Source of the DNA: Pseudomonadota bacterium
GTDB lineage: Bacteria; Pseudomonadota; Gammaproteobacteria; Xanthomonadales; Xanthomonadaceae
Direction of reading: 5' to 3'
Length of the DNA: 18,635 nt
Assembly (NCBI GenBank): GCA_023388955.1
Contig: JAEWFH010000108.1
Location: 1-18,635 of the forward strand
The notes under the pieces were generated by a model, which made no database searches, had not been told where the DNA came from, and saw nothing but the letters and a program-made list of their open reading frames with translations. A program made the position numbers and the translations under genes. Below are positions 1-9,016 of the stretch, piece after piece (the first letter of the stretch is position 1; each line of letters opens with the position of its first letter).

Positions 1-1435
<1,435 letters not shown>

Positions 1436-1477
1436 AGGGCTGCGCCACCGTGGGTTGGGGATGGGGAGAAACGCTCC

Positions 1478-1486
1478 AGTATACCA
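1478..1486 (-). promoter_or_regulatory. Extended -10 promoter of rpoD
   Basis: On the minus strand the sequence reads TGG then TATACT (5 of 6 to TATAAT), i.e. a TGn extended -10 element. Its end is about 42 bases before the rpoD ATG, implying a leader of roughly 35 bases. The hexamer 17 bases further upstream (GGGGAG) does not match a -35 element, which is acceptable for an extended -10 promoter. No mapped start site is available. Confidence 0.6.
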
Positions 1487-1489
1487 GCG

Positions 1490-1530
1490 GCGGGGGTTTC
1501 CTCCCCGCGGGTACGCCCGGAGCGGCGTAC
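1490..1530 (-). other. Two tandem hairpins between dtd and rpoD
   Basis: Two perfect inverted repeats lie in the 110-bp gap. The first is GTACGCC/GGCGTAC (1511-1517 and 1524-1530, 6-base loop). The second is GCGGGG/CCCCGC (1490-1495 and 1503-1508, 7-base loop). Neither is followed by a T-run on the minus strand, so neither is a standard intrinsic terminator. They could end dtd transcripts through Rho or mark the upstream boundary of the rpoD promoter, whose -35 zone the second hairpin covers. Confidence 0.4.
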
Positions 1531-1545
1531 GGTGCTGCGTGCCGT

Positions 1546-1986
1546 TCAGGCCCGCAGCAGGAATGTCACCGGGCCGTCATTGACCAGGTCCACCTTCATA
1601 TGGGTTCCGAAGCGCCCGGTTTCCACCCTGCCGGGGTGGAGCTGCCTGCAGGTTTCCACGAGCTGGTTGAAGACCGGTTCAGCGTCCGCCGGGGAGGCGG
1701 CCGTACTGAATCCTGCACGCATGCCGCGCCGGGTATCGGCCGCCAGGGTGAACTGGCTGACCAGCAGCAGCCCGCCCCCGGTGTCGGCCAGGCCCAGGTT
1801 CATGCGCCCCTCGGCGTCGGAAAACACCCGGTAGCCGAGCAGCCGCCGGGCCATGCGCTCGACCGCAGCGGCGCCGTCACCCGGCTCGATGCCGACCAGT
1901 GCGAGCAGGCCCGCATCAATGCCCCCGACCGGCGCGGCATCGACCGTGACCGAGGCGCGTTCCACCCGTTGGATCAATGCCAGCAT
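1546..1986 (-). CDS. dtd: D-aminoacyl-tRNA deacylase Dtd
   Basis: Hydrolyses the ester bond of D-aminoacyl-tRNAs (and glycyl-tRNA-Ala), a cytosolic chirality proofreading step in translation. The product is 146 aa, the usual length for this family. The two signature active-site segments are present: SQFTLAAD at residues 77-84 and NDGPVTF at 136-142, the latter holding the Gly-Pro pair that reads chirality across the dimer. The N-terminus MLALIQRVERASVTV is standard. I start at ATG 1986 rather than the adjacent GTG at 1989 because homologues begin with M-(I/L)-A-L-I-Q-R-V. It is head-to-head with the acyltransferase gene, 34 bases apart, and upstream of rpoD on the same strand. Confidence 0.97.
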   Translation of the reverse strand: MLALIQRVERASVTVDAAPVGGIDAGLLALVGIEPGDGAAAVERMARRLLGYRVFSDAEGRMNLGLADTGGGLLLVSQFTLAADTRRGMRAGFSTAASPADAEPVFNQLVETCRQLHPGRVETGRFGTHMKVDLVNDGPVTFLLRA

Positions 1987-2007
1987 CACGCCAGCTTAAC
2001 CGGTGGC

Positions 2008-2013
2008 TACACT
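2008..2013 (+). promoter_or_regulatory. Possible -10 element placing transcription start at the acyltransferase ATG
   Basis: TACACT (4 of 6 to TATAAT) ends 7 bases before the ATG at 2021. If used, it would give a leaderless or nearly leaderless mRNA. There is no good -35, and no Shine-Dalgarno sequence is visible before the ATG. This is a weak prediction. Confidence 0.25.
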
Positions 2014-2020
2014 GCCCGCG

Positions 2021-2953
2021 ATGACCGCACTCGCCTCCCGCCTGCTGTACCTGCTGGCCCTGTTGCTGGGGCGCCTGCCGTGGCCGTGGCTGTGGCGGCT
2101 CGGGGACTGGCTGGCGGCGCGCAACCTGGCCGCCAACCGCCGTGAGTCCCGAGTCACCGACTGCAACCTCCGGCTGGCTTTCCCGGAGCTGGATGCCGGC
2201 CGGCGGGCGGTATTCAAGCGCGATGTGCTGCACACCACCGCGCGCCAGGCACTGGAAACGCTCGCGCTGTGGTCGCGGATCCGGCGCGACAACCTGGGCG
2301 AACTGATCGTCGAGACCCACGGCACCCACCACCTGGACGGGGCGATCGCCGCCGGCAAGGGCGTGGTGCTCGCCGCTCCCCACTTCGGCAACTGGGAACT
2401 GCTCAACCGCTGGCTGGCCGCGCGCACCCCGCTGTCGATCCTGTACGCAGCGCCGGAATCGAAGGTCATGGAAGGTTTCCTGCGCCTGGTACGCGCCGAC
2501 GCCGACCGGGTCACCCAGGTCCGCGCCGAGGCCGCCGGCGTGCGCCAGCTGCTGCGCTACCTGCGCGGCGGCGGGGTGGTCGGCATCCTGCCGGACCAGC
2601 AGCCACGCGGCGGCGAGGGCGAGTTCGCGCCCTTCTTCGGCGTTCCGGCGCTGACCATGACCCTGTTCGGACGGCTGGCGAACCGCACCGGTGCGGCCGT
2701 GCTGCTGGCCTGGTGCGAGCGCCTGCCGGGCACCGGGCCGGACGGGCGGCCGCGCTTCGCGCTGCACCTGGAGCCGGCCGACCCGGCGGTGGCCGACGCC
2801 GACCCGGTGCGCGCGGTGGCGGCACTGAATGCCGAGGTCGAGCGCATCGCCCGCCGCGACCCGGTGCAGTACCAGTGGACCTACAAGCGCTATTCGCTGC
2901 AGCCCTCGGGCTGTGGCGAGGACAACCCCTACTGGCCGGAGTGCTACCGCTGA
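2021..2953 (+). CDS. LpxL/HtrB-family lipid A late acyltransferase
   Basis: Membrane-associated acyltransferase of the LpxL/LpxM/HtrB family (lysophospholipid acyltransferase superfamily), which transfers a secondary acyl chain from acyl-ACP to Kdo-lipid A at the inner face of the inner membrane. The product is 310 aa, normal for the family. Residues 5-32 form a hydrophobic N-terminal anchor. The catalytic HX4E motif is HFGNWE (His121, Glu126), followed by LPDQQP and FFGVPALT, the conserved acceptor-site motifs, and the family tail motif QYQWTYKR at 283-290. I start at ATG 2021; the same frame reaches back to a GTG at 2003, but that would leave almost no gap to dtd. The stop overlaps the next gene's ATG (TGATG), so translation of the two is probably coupled. 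Which secondary position is acylated, and whether this is LpxL or LpxM, cannot be told from sequence. Confidence 0.9.
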   Translation: MTALASRLLYLLALLLGRLPWPWLWRLGDWLAARNLAANRRESRVTDCNLRLAFPELDAGRRAVFKRDVLHTTARQALETLALWSRIRRDNLGELIVETHGTHHLDGAIAAGKGVVLAAPHFGNWELLNRWLAARTPLSILYAAPESKVMEGFLRLVRADADRVTQVRAEAAGVRQLLRYLRGGGVVGILPDQQPRGGEGEFAPFFGVPALTMTLFGRLANRTGAAVLLAWCERLPGTGPDGRPRFALHLEPADPAVADADPVRAVAALNAEVERIARRDPVQYQWTYKRYSLQPSGCGEDNPYWPECYR

Positions 2954-3531
2954 TGACGCAGCTGCCCATGGACCCGCCACCGCCGGACGATGCCTTGGCC
3001 GGAGGTGCACCGCAGGCGGGGGTCGCTGCATGGCCCGCCGATACCGGCTGGCGCCGGCTGCCACCCGCGGCGCGGCTGCTGTTCCTTCTCGACACCGGGC
3101 TGGGCTTCGCGATCGCCGGCCTGGTCGCCGGCGGGCTCGCCGGACTGGTCGCCTCCTCGCTGCTGGATGCACCCTCGACGCTCCTGGTGGTCGTGGGTGG
3201 CGCGCTCAGCGGACTGGTACCCCTGGCCCTGTGGGGCATCTGGCTTGCGCTGCGGCAATACCAGCGCACCGCCTGGCGGCTGGACGACAAGGGCCTGAGC
3301 GTGCGCCGCGGGCGCCTGTGGTGGAGCGAGACCCGCGTGCCGGCCACCCGGGTCCAGCACCTGGACATCCAGCGCGGCCCCCTGCAGCGGCGCCGCGACG
3401 TTTCCACCCTGGTCGTGCATACCGCCGGCACCGCCAGCAGTGCGGTCACCGTGCCGCACATGGACGCCGGCGACGCCGAGCACCTGCGCGAGCGGCTGTC
3501 GCGACGGATCGAAGACGATGACGACGCCTGA
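2953..3531 (+). CDS. PH-domain membrane protein, YdbS-like
   Basis: The 192-aa product has a proline-rich N-terminus, two membrane segments (about 42-70 and 76-100) and one bacterial PH-like domain (bPH_2/DUF304, about 103-186) on the following side. The domain carries the characteristic stretch RVPATRVQHLDIQRGPLQRR (129-148). It matches the short partner of the YdbS/YdbT pair known from Bacillus and many proteobacteria, whose biochemical role is not well defined. The start ATG overlaps the acyltransferase stop by one base, and its 3' end overlaps the next gene by 14 bases, so all three genes almost certainly form one operon. The C-terminus ends in an acidic run EDDDDA. A role in envelope or lipid homeostasis is inferred from context only. 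Confidence 0.85.
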   Translation: MTQLPMDPPPPDDALAGGAPQAGVAAWPADTGWRRLPPAARLLFLLDTGLGFAIAGLVAGGLAGLVASSLLDAPSTLLVVVGGALSGLVPLALWGIWLALRQYQRTAWRLDDKGLSVRRGRLWWSETRVPATRVQHLDIQRGPLQRRRDVSTLVVHTAGTASSAVTVPHMDAGDAEHLRERLSRRIEDDDDA

Positions 3532-5047
3532 GCCGCCCGCGACCGCTTCCGCGACCACCGTGGAGCCGGGCCTGCGGCTGCACCCGATGTCCTGGCTGTT
3601 CGAGCTGATCGCACAGCTGCGCCAGTTCCTGGTGCCGCTGGTCGCGCTGTTCGTGTTCGGGCGCGGCGACCGCAACGAGCTGTGGCCGCTGATCGGCGTG
3701 GCGGTGCTGGTGGTGGCGTCGCTGTGGCGTTACTTCGCCTTCCGCTACCAACCTGAAGGCGACCAGCTGGTGCTGCGTACCGGATTGCTGTCGCGCAACG
3801 TGCGGATCGTCCCGTACGGGCGCATCCACAACGTCGCCATCGACCAGACCCTGCTGCACCGGCTGTTCGACGTGGCCGCGGTGCGGCTGGAGTCGGCCGG
3901 CGGCGACAAGCCCGAGGCGGAGATGCGGGTGCTGCGGCTGGACCAGGCGCTGGCACTGGAGGACCTGATCCGCCACCGCGGCGCCGCGCCGGCCACCGGA
4001 ATGCCGGTCGGCGAAGACGGAACTGTGGCCACCCCGGCCGCCACCGCCACCGTCCTGCACCAGCTCCCGCCCGCCGAGCTGCTGCGGCTGGGGCTGGTCT
4101 CCAACCGCGGGATGGTGCTGGTCGCCGCGGCGTTCGCCGCCGTGGGCCAGCTGGGTGAAGGCTCGCAGGCGGTGTTCGAGACCCTGGTCAACCTGGTGTT
4201 CGGCTGGGTGGATACCGACGGGTTCGGTACCCGCCAGTGGATCCTCGCCGGCATCGGCCTGCTGCTGGTCGCGCTGGCCGGGGTCCGGCTGCTGTCGGTA
4301 CTGCTGGCCGTGCTGCAGTACTACGGCTTCACCTTGGGCGAGTACGGCCGCCGCCTGACCGTGGAACGCGGCCTGCTGGCACGCTGGCGGACCAGTGCGC
4401 CGCGGCGCCGCATCCAGGCGTGGCGACTGCATGAAGGCCTGGTACACCGGTTGCTGCGCCGCCGCACGCTGAAGGTCGACATTGCCACCGGGGGCGGCCA
4501 GCCGCACGAGGCCAGGGCGCTGCGCGAACTGGCACCGGTGGGCACGCCGGCCCAGTGCGAGGCCCTGGTCGCCCACCTGCTGCCGGGCGCCGGCTGGGAC
4601 CAGCTGCAGTGGCAGGGCTATCGACCAGCGACCTGGTGGCGGCTGTTCTGGCCGGCGCTGCCGGTGGTGACGGTCCTGGCCGGCCTGCTCACCTGGCGCT
4701 TTGGCGCCCCGGGCCTGCTGGTGCTGGCCTGGCTGCCCTGGGCTGCATTCAAGGCCAGGCGCCACGCCACGCGCATGGGCTGGGCCTTCAATGGCCGCCT
4801 GTTCGCCTTCCGCGCCGGCTGGTGGAGCCGGCACTGGAGCTGGGCGGAACTGGACAAGCTGCAGGCACTGCGGGTCAGCCGCAATCCCGTGGACCGGCGC
4901 ATGGGCACCGCCACCCTGCTGCTGGACACCGCGGGTGCCCGCGGCCTGGGTCCGCCGCTGCGGATCCCGTTCCTGCCCCTGCGCCGGGCGCTGGCCCTGC
5001 AATCACTGCTGGCCGGCGAGCTCGCCCGCCGCCCGCTGCGCTGGTAG
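3518..5047 (+). CDS. Multi-PH-domain membrane protein, YdbT-like
   Basis: The 509-aa product is the long partner of the YdbS-like protein. Two N-terminal membrane segments (about 31-49 and 54-75) are followed by a first bPH_2 domain (about 72-155, with VRIVPYGRIHNVAIDQTLLH). A hydrophobic block at about 197-268 precedes a second domain (about 268-330, with RRRIQAWRLHEGLVHRLL), and a further pair of membrane segments (about 374-411) precedes a third domain (about 415-500). This alternation of membrane pairs and PH-like domains is the YdbT architecture. I chose the ATG at 3518, 14 bases inside the previous gene, because the product then begins with a short hydrophilic leader and the first membrane segment follows directly. 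The stop is only 3 bases from the stop of the convergent glycosyltransferase. The biochemical function of the family is not established. Confidence 0.88.
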   Translation: MTTPEPPATASATTVEPGLRLHPMSWLFELIAQLRQFLVPLVALFVFGRGDRNELWPLIGVAVLVVASLWRYFAFRYQPEGDQLVLRTGLLSRNVRIVPYGRIHNVAIDQTLLHRLFDVAAVRLESAGGDKPEAEMRVLRLDQALALEDLIRHRGAAPATGMPVGEDGTVATPAATATVLHQLPPAELLRLGLVSNRGMVLVAAAFAAVGQLGEGSQAVFETLVNLVFGWVDTDGFGTRQWILAGIGLLLVALAGVRLLSVLLAVLQYYGFTLGEYGRRLTVERGLLARWRTSAPRRRIQAWRLHEGLVHRLLRRRTLKVDIATGGGQPHEARALRELAPVGTPAQCEALVAHLLPGAGWDQLQWQGYRPATWWRLFWPALPVVTVLAGLLTWRFGAPGLLVLAWLPWAAFKARRHATRMGWAFNGRLFAFRAGWWSRHWSWAELDKLQALRVSRNPVDRRMGTATLLLDTAGARGLGPPLRIPFLPLRRALALQSLLAGELARRPLRW

Positions 5048-5050
5048 GGC

Positions 5051-5893
5051 TCAGGCGACCCCGGGGGCCGGCCCCTTGGTGATGCCGTGCTCGGTCCAGC
5101 TGCGGCCGCTGGACCGGGTCTCGGCGCGCAGCTTGCGGTTGAAATCAATGCTGTCCTGGGTCGCGTAGCCGCGCTTGTGGTCCAGGTGGACCACGATCGC
5201 CCGGTAGCGGATGCGCTTGCCGCGGATGCCCGCGTTCTCCAGCCGTTCGCCGAACTCCCGGTCCTGGCCGCCATAGCGCATGCGCTCGTCGAAGCCGTTG
5301 ATGGCCAGCATGTCGGCCTTCCAGCCCGAGGCGTTGTGGCCGTTCCAGCTCGCCCGCGCCGGACTCAGGGTATCCAGCGCGCGACGCATCGCCGGGCCGG
5401 CGGTGAGCTTGATGTTGCGGTACGAGGACGGCATCCCGCGGGCGGCCAGCCACGCCGCGTCGAAGCAGCGCTGGCTGCGGATGTCGTCGTTGTCGATGGC
5501 CAGGCTCGTCTCCATCGGCAGCTTGTGGTAGCCGCCGGACAGGAACCGGCCGGGCTCGCGCAGCGCCAGGTGGGTGGAGACGAAGTCGGCGCGCGGGATG
5601 CAGTCGCCGTCGGTGAAAACCAGGTAGTCCGAAGCCGCCTGGCGGATCGCCATGTTCATCGCCTCGCATTTGCGGAAGCCGTCGTCGGGCTGCCACAGGT
5701 GGCGGACGGTGATCGGCAGCCCCGCGGCCACGGCCTCGATGCGCTCGCGGGTCTCCGCGCGGCTGCCGTCGTCGGCGACCAGTACCTCGAAGTCGGTGCG
5801 GTCCTGTGCGCCAAACCCCACCAGTACCTTCTCCAGCCAGTCCGGCTGGTTGTAGGTGGTGAACACGACGCTGGCGGCAGGGGGCTGGGGCAC
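5051..5893 (-). CDS. Family 2 glycosyltransferase with a galactosyltransferase-type C-terminal part
   Basis: Cytosolic GT-A-fold glycosyltransferase, probably acting on a cell-surface polysaccharide or LPS; donor and acceptor are unknown. The N-terminus SVVFTTYNQPDWLEKVL (8-24) and LVADDGS (38-44) form the nucleotide-sugar site, TDGDC (94-98) is the metal-binding DxD-type motif, and WKADMLAINGFDERM followed by YGGQDREFGERL (207-218) is the C-terminal acceptor/catalytic block of the Glyco_transf_7C type. I use the GTG at 5893, which gives 280 aa and starts just before the first beta strand, with an AGGA 11 bases upstream. The open frame extends to 5992, but that would run into the divergent gene and add an unlike N-terminus. 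The gene faces the YdbT-like gene tail to tail. Confidence 0.85.
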   Translation of the reverse strand: MPQPPAASVVFTTYNQPDWLEKVLVGFGAQDRTDFEVLVADDGSRAETRERIEAVAAGLPITVRHLWQPDDGFRKCEAMNMAIRQAASDYLVFTDGDCIPRADFVSTHLALREPGRFLSGGYHKLPMETSLAIDNDDIRSQRCFDAAWLAARGMPSSYRNIKLTAGPAMRRALDTLSPARASWNGHNASGWKADMLAINGFDERMRYGGQDREFGERLENAGIRGKRIRYRAIVVHLDHKRGYATQDSIDFNRKLRAETRSSGRSWTEHGITKGPAPGVA

Positions 5894-5922
5894 GGCTGGG
5901 GTTGTCCTGGTCCGGGGCGCCA

Positions 5923-5932
5923 AGGGTACCCT
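5923..5932. promoter_or_regulatory. 10-bp palindrome in the divergent glycosyltransferase promoter region
   Basis: AGGGTACCCT is a perfect palindrome in the roughly 56-65-bp gap between the two head-to-head glycosyltransferase genes. It could be an operator half or simply chance. A plus-strand pair TTGTCC (5902-5907) and TACCCT (5927-5932) has a 19-base spacer and is only a weak promoter match. Confidence 0.2.
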
Positions 5933-5958
5933 GTAGCCCCTTGTACGGTATGTGGCAC

Positions 5959-6819
5959 ATGGATGATCCCGGTCGGTCAAGGATCTCGGCAACCATAATC
6001 ACCTTCAACGAGGCTGACCGCATCGGCGCGTGCCTGGCCTCGCTGGCGTTCTGCGACGAGATCGTGGTGGTGGACTCCGGCTCCACCGATGCCACCCGTG
6101 AACTGGCCGAGGCGGCGGGCGCCCGGGTGCTGGTACGGCCTTTCGACGGCTTCCGCAGCCAGAAGCAGTTCGCCGTCGAGCAGGCACGGCACGACTGGAT
6201 CCTCAGCCTGGATGCCGACGAATGGCTGGATGCACGGCTGTCGGAGGCAATCCAGGCCGAGCGCGGGCGGGGCTTCCCGGGCGTCGCCGGCTACCGCTTT
6301 TCCCGCAGTTCCGAGTACTTCGGCCGGTTCCTGCGCCACGGCAATGCCTACCCCGACCGCAAGCTGCGCCTGTTCGACCGTCGCCGCGGTGGCTGGCGCG
6401 GCGACCGCGAGATCCACGAGACAGCCACCGTCGACGGGGTCGTGGCGACCCTGCCAGGCGACCTGATGCACCGCCCGTTCCGGTCCTTCGACCATCATCT
6501 GGCCAAGGGCGCGCAGTACTCGCAGATGATGGCCGAGCACGCGCATGCGCGCGGCCGCCGGTCCAGCCTCGCCAAGCTGCTGCTGGCGCCGGCATGGCGG
6601 TTCTTCCGCGGCTACGTGCTGCGCGGCGGTTTCCTGGACGGTTGGCCGGGCCTGGTCTACGCCTACGTCACGGCCTGGACCGCACGCCAGAAGGCGGTGC
6701 GGCTGTGGCTGCTGCAGCGTGGCCTGGCGCAGCCTCGCCCGACGCCACCGGCACCCACGCCGGACGCGCCACCGCCAGTCGAACCATCCTCTCAGCCGGC
6801 CTTGCGCAACCGGGCGTAG
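5959..6819 (+). CDS. Family 2 glycosyltransferase, WaaE/KdtX-type LPS core glucosyltransferase
   Basis: Probable LPS inner-core beta-glycosyltransferase at the cytosolic face of the inner membrane. The product from ATG 5959 is 286 aa, against about 250-260 aa for WaaE. Typical WaaE/KdtX motifs are seen: SATIITFNEADRI (10-22), CDEIVVVDSGSTDATRELAE (32-51), FRSQKQFAVEQA (65-76), and WILSLDADEWLD (80-91) with the DxD pair Asp85/Asp87; RKLRLFDRRRGGW and EIHE follow. The extra length is a C-terminal Pro/Ala-rich tail (about 257-286). The last 28 bases overlap the 3' end of rsmB on the other strand. An in-frame ATG at 5950 is an equally possible start; neither has a clear Shine-Dalgarno. The sugar transferred is not known. 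Confidence 0.87.
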   Translation: MDDPGRSRISATIITFNEADRIGACLASLAFCDEIVVVDSGSTDATRELAEAAGARVLVRPFDGFRSQKQFAVEQARHDWILSLDADEWLDARLSEAIQAERGRGFPGVAGYRFSRSSEYFGRFLRHGNAYPDRKLRLFDRRRGGWRGDREIHETATVDGVVATLPGDLMHRPFRSFDHHLAKGAQYSQMMAEHAHARGRRSSLAKLLLAPAWRFFRGYVLRGGFLDGWPGLVYAYVTAWTARQKAVRLWLLQRGLAQPRPTPPAPTPDAPPPVEPSSQPALRNRA

Positions 6820-8093
6820 AAGAACCCGTCCATGCCCTGCTCGCCCGGCAGCCGCTGGCGACCGTCACCCCAGGCGCGACCGAACGTGGCGGGCAGCGGC
6901 TCGGCGATCGCATCGGCGGTACGCGCGAGGAAGGCGGCAACCTGGTCACGGTTCTCCTCCGCCAGGATCGAGCAGGTCGCGTAGACCAGCACACCACCGG
7001 TCGCCAGCGTGCTCCACGCGGCGTCCAGCAGCCGTGCCTGCAGCGCGACCAGCGCCTCCAAGTCCGCCGCGCGGCGGTGCAGCAGCACGTCGGGATGGCG
7101 CCGGACCACGCCAGTGGCCGAGCACGGGGCGTCCAGCAGCACCGCGTCGAACGGTTGCCCGTCCCACCATTGCCGCGGATCGGTCGCATCCGCGGCCCCG
7201 AGCGTGGCCGCCCCGTCCAGCCCCAGGCGGGCGAGGTTGCCGGCGATCCCGCGCACCCGCACCGGCTCCACGTCCAGCGCCAGCAGGCGCAGGCCCGGGT
7301 CACGTTCGAGCAGGTGCGCGGCCTTGCCACCGGGGGCGGCACAGGCATCAAGCACGCGCGCGCCCCGGGCAGGGACCAGGGCGTCGGCGACCTGCTGTGC
7401 GCTGCCGTCCTGGACGGACAGCCGGCCCTCGGCGAAGCCGGGCAGCGCGGCCACCGGCATCGGCCGGTCCAGGCGCAAGGCATCCGGCAGCGACGGCTCG
7501 ACCACCGCCGGGATGCCTGCTTCTTCAAGTTCCCGCAGGCACGCTTCGCGCGTGGCCAGGGTGGCATTCACGCGCAGCCACATCGGGGGGGCGGTGGCGC
7601 TGGCGGCGAGGATCGCCTCGAAGTCGTCGGACCAGTCACGGCGCAGGCGCTGCAGCAGCCAGTCCGGCCACCCGGCGCCCGGCGCGGCCTCCGGCAGCCC
7701 CTCGCGCAGCGCGCGGCGCAGCAGTGCATTGACCAGCTTGGCCTGGTGCGTCCGCCCCAGGACCCGGGCCGCTTCCACCGTGGCGCCCACCGCGGCATGC
7801 GGGGGCAGTCCCAGCGGGTCGAGCTGGGCCAGCCCCGCCAGCAACAGGGCGCGCAGGGGGCGGTCGCGGCGCGCCAGTGGACGCGGCAGCCAGGCGGCCA
7901 GCGCGGCGTCGTAGCGCGGGGTATTGCGCAGGGCCGCCAGGCAGATGGCCTCCACCAGGGCCCGGTCGCGCGTGTCGTCCAGCGCCGGCAGGGCCGCTGC
8001 GAGTTCCGCCTTCAGCGAGCGCCCGTGGTGCAACACGGCATCCAGCACCCGTGCGGCGGCGACCCGGGTACCGGTGCCAGGCGGGGGACTCAT
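6792..8093 (-). CDS. rsmB: 16S rRNA (cytosine-967-C5)-methyltransferase RsmB
   Basis: Methylates C967 of 16S rRNA using S-adenosylmethionine in the cytosol. The product is 433 aa, the normal RsmB length. An N-terminal NusB-like RNA-binding domain (about 8-135, with QAKLVNALLRRALRE) is followed by the methyltransferase domain. The latter carries the SAM motif DACAAPGGKAAHLLE (249-263), motif IV DAPCSATG (321-328, Cys324 for product release) and motif VI YATCS with the nucleophile Cys374, ending MDGFFYARLRK. Its ATG overlaps the fmt stop in an ATGA arrangement, so translation is probably coupled. It ends in a 28-base convergent overlap with the plus-strand glycosyltransferase. Confidence 0.97.
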   Translation of the reverse strand: MSPPPGTGTRVAAARVLDAVLHHGRSLKAELAAALPALDDTRDRALVEAICLAALRNTPRYDAALAAWLPRPLARRDRPLRALLLAGLAQLDPLGLPPHAAVGATVEAARVLGRTHQAKLVNALLRRALREGLPEAAPGAGWPDWLLQRLRRDWSDDFEAILAASATAPPMWLRVNATLATREACLRELEEAGIPAVVEPSLPDALRLDRPMPVAALPGFAEGRLSVQDGSAQQVADALVPARGARVLDACAAPGGKAAHLLERDPGLRLLALDVEPVRVRGIAGNLARLGLDGAATLGAADATDPRQWWDGQPFDAVLLDAPCSATGVVRRHPDVLLHRRAADLEALVALQARLLDAAWSTLATGGVLVYATCSILAEENRDQVAAFLARTADAIAEPLPATFGRAWGDGRQRLPGEQGMDGFFYARLRKAG

Positions 8094-9007
8094 GGGACCA
8101 GGCCGGGCCGGCCGTTGAGATAGTCCGCGGCCGGGACCGGGCGGCCGCCGTCGCGCTGCACCATCTGCAGGCGCAGCACGCCTTCGCCACAGGCGATGTC
8201 GATGCCGTCGCGCCCCGCCGCCAGCACGCTGCCGGGCTCGGCCTGGTGGGCCTGCGCCAGGGCACTGGCCCGGTGGATCCGCACCCGTTCCCCGGCCAGC
8301 GTGGCTTCGGCCACCGGCCAGGGGTTGAAGGCGCGCACGGTGTTGGCAAGCTCGCCCGCCGGACGCGCCCAGTCCAGCCGGGCCTCGGCCTTGTCGAGCT
8401 TGTGGGCGTAGGTGACACCCTCCGCCGGCTGCGGCCGCGGCACCGGCGCGATCCCGGCGCGCAGCAGCCCCAGGCCATCGGCCAGGACCCAGGCGCCCAT
8501 GTCGGCGAGGCGGTCATGCAGTTGCCCGCCGGTTTCGCCGGCGGCGATCGGGGTGCGCTGCTCCAGCAGCACCGGGCCGGTATCCAGCCCGCGTTCCATC
8601 TGCATCAGGCACACCCCGGTCTCGGCGTCGCCGGCCTGGATCGCACGCTGGATCGGGGCCGCCCCGCGCCAGCGCGGCAGCAGCGAGGCATGCACGTTCC
8701 AGCACCCCTCGGCGGGGATGTCGAGCACCGCCTGCGGCAGGATCAACCCGTAGGCGACCACCACCATCAGGTCCGGCTGCAGCGCGCGCAGCGCCTCGAC
8801 CTCGGCCGGGTCACGGAAATCGGGGGGCTGCCGCACCTCCACGCCCATTGCCTGGGCGGCCTGCTTGACCGGCGAGGCAAGCAGCCCGCGACCGCGCCCG
8901 GCGGGACGGTCGGGCTGGGTGTAGACGGCGATGACCTCCGCCCGCGTCGCGGCCGCGTGCAGCGAGGGAACGGCGAATTCCGGCGTCCCGGCGAAAACGA
9001 TCCTCAA
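8090..9007 (-). CDS. fmt: Methionyl-tRNA formyltransferase Fmt (TTG start)
   Basis: Transfers a formyl group from 10-formyl-tetrahydrofolate to Met-tRNA(fMet), providing the bacterial initiator. The product is 305 aa. The N-terminal Rossmann part begins RIVFAGTPEFA. The formyl-donor site is NVHASLLPRWRGAAPIQ (104-120) with catalytic Asn104 and His106 and, further on, Asp142 in GLDTG. A C-terminal OB-like domain follows. The start codon is TTG at 9007: the frame has the def stop TAA only four codons upstream, no ATG or GTG lies between, and homologues start one to a few residues before RI(V/I)FAGTP. The AAGG overlapping the def stop (TAAGG) lies 7 bases before the TTG and is a good Shine-Dalgarno sequence. 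Confidence 0.96.
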   Translation of the reverse strand: MRIVFAGTPEFAVPSLHAAATRAEVIAVYTQPDRPAGRGRGLLASPVKQAAQAMGVEVRQPPDFRDPAEVEALRALQPDLMVVVAYGLILPQAVLDIPAEGCWNVHASLLPRWRGAAPIQRAIQAGDAETGVCLMQMERGLDTGPVLLEQRTPIAAGETGGQLHDRLADMGAWVLADGLGLLRAGIAPVPRPQPAEGVTYAHKLDKAEARLDWARPAGELANTVRAFNPWPVAEATLAGERVRIHRASALAQAHQAEPGSVLAAGRDGIDIACGEGVLRLQMVQRDGGRPVPAADYLNGRPGLVP

Positions 9008-9016
9008 GGCCGTGCC

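Noticed and set aside
1490..1530. Intrinsic terminator for dtd
   Set aside because: The hairpins are real, but no U-run follows either on the minus strand.
5894..5992. Longer N-terminus for the minus-strand glycosyltransferase starting at 5992
   Set aside because: It would overlap the divergent glycosyltransferase start and add about 33 residues of unlike composition before the first beta strand; the GTG at 5893 fits better.
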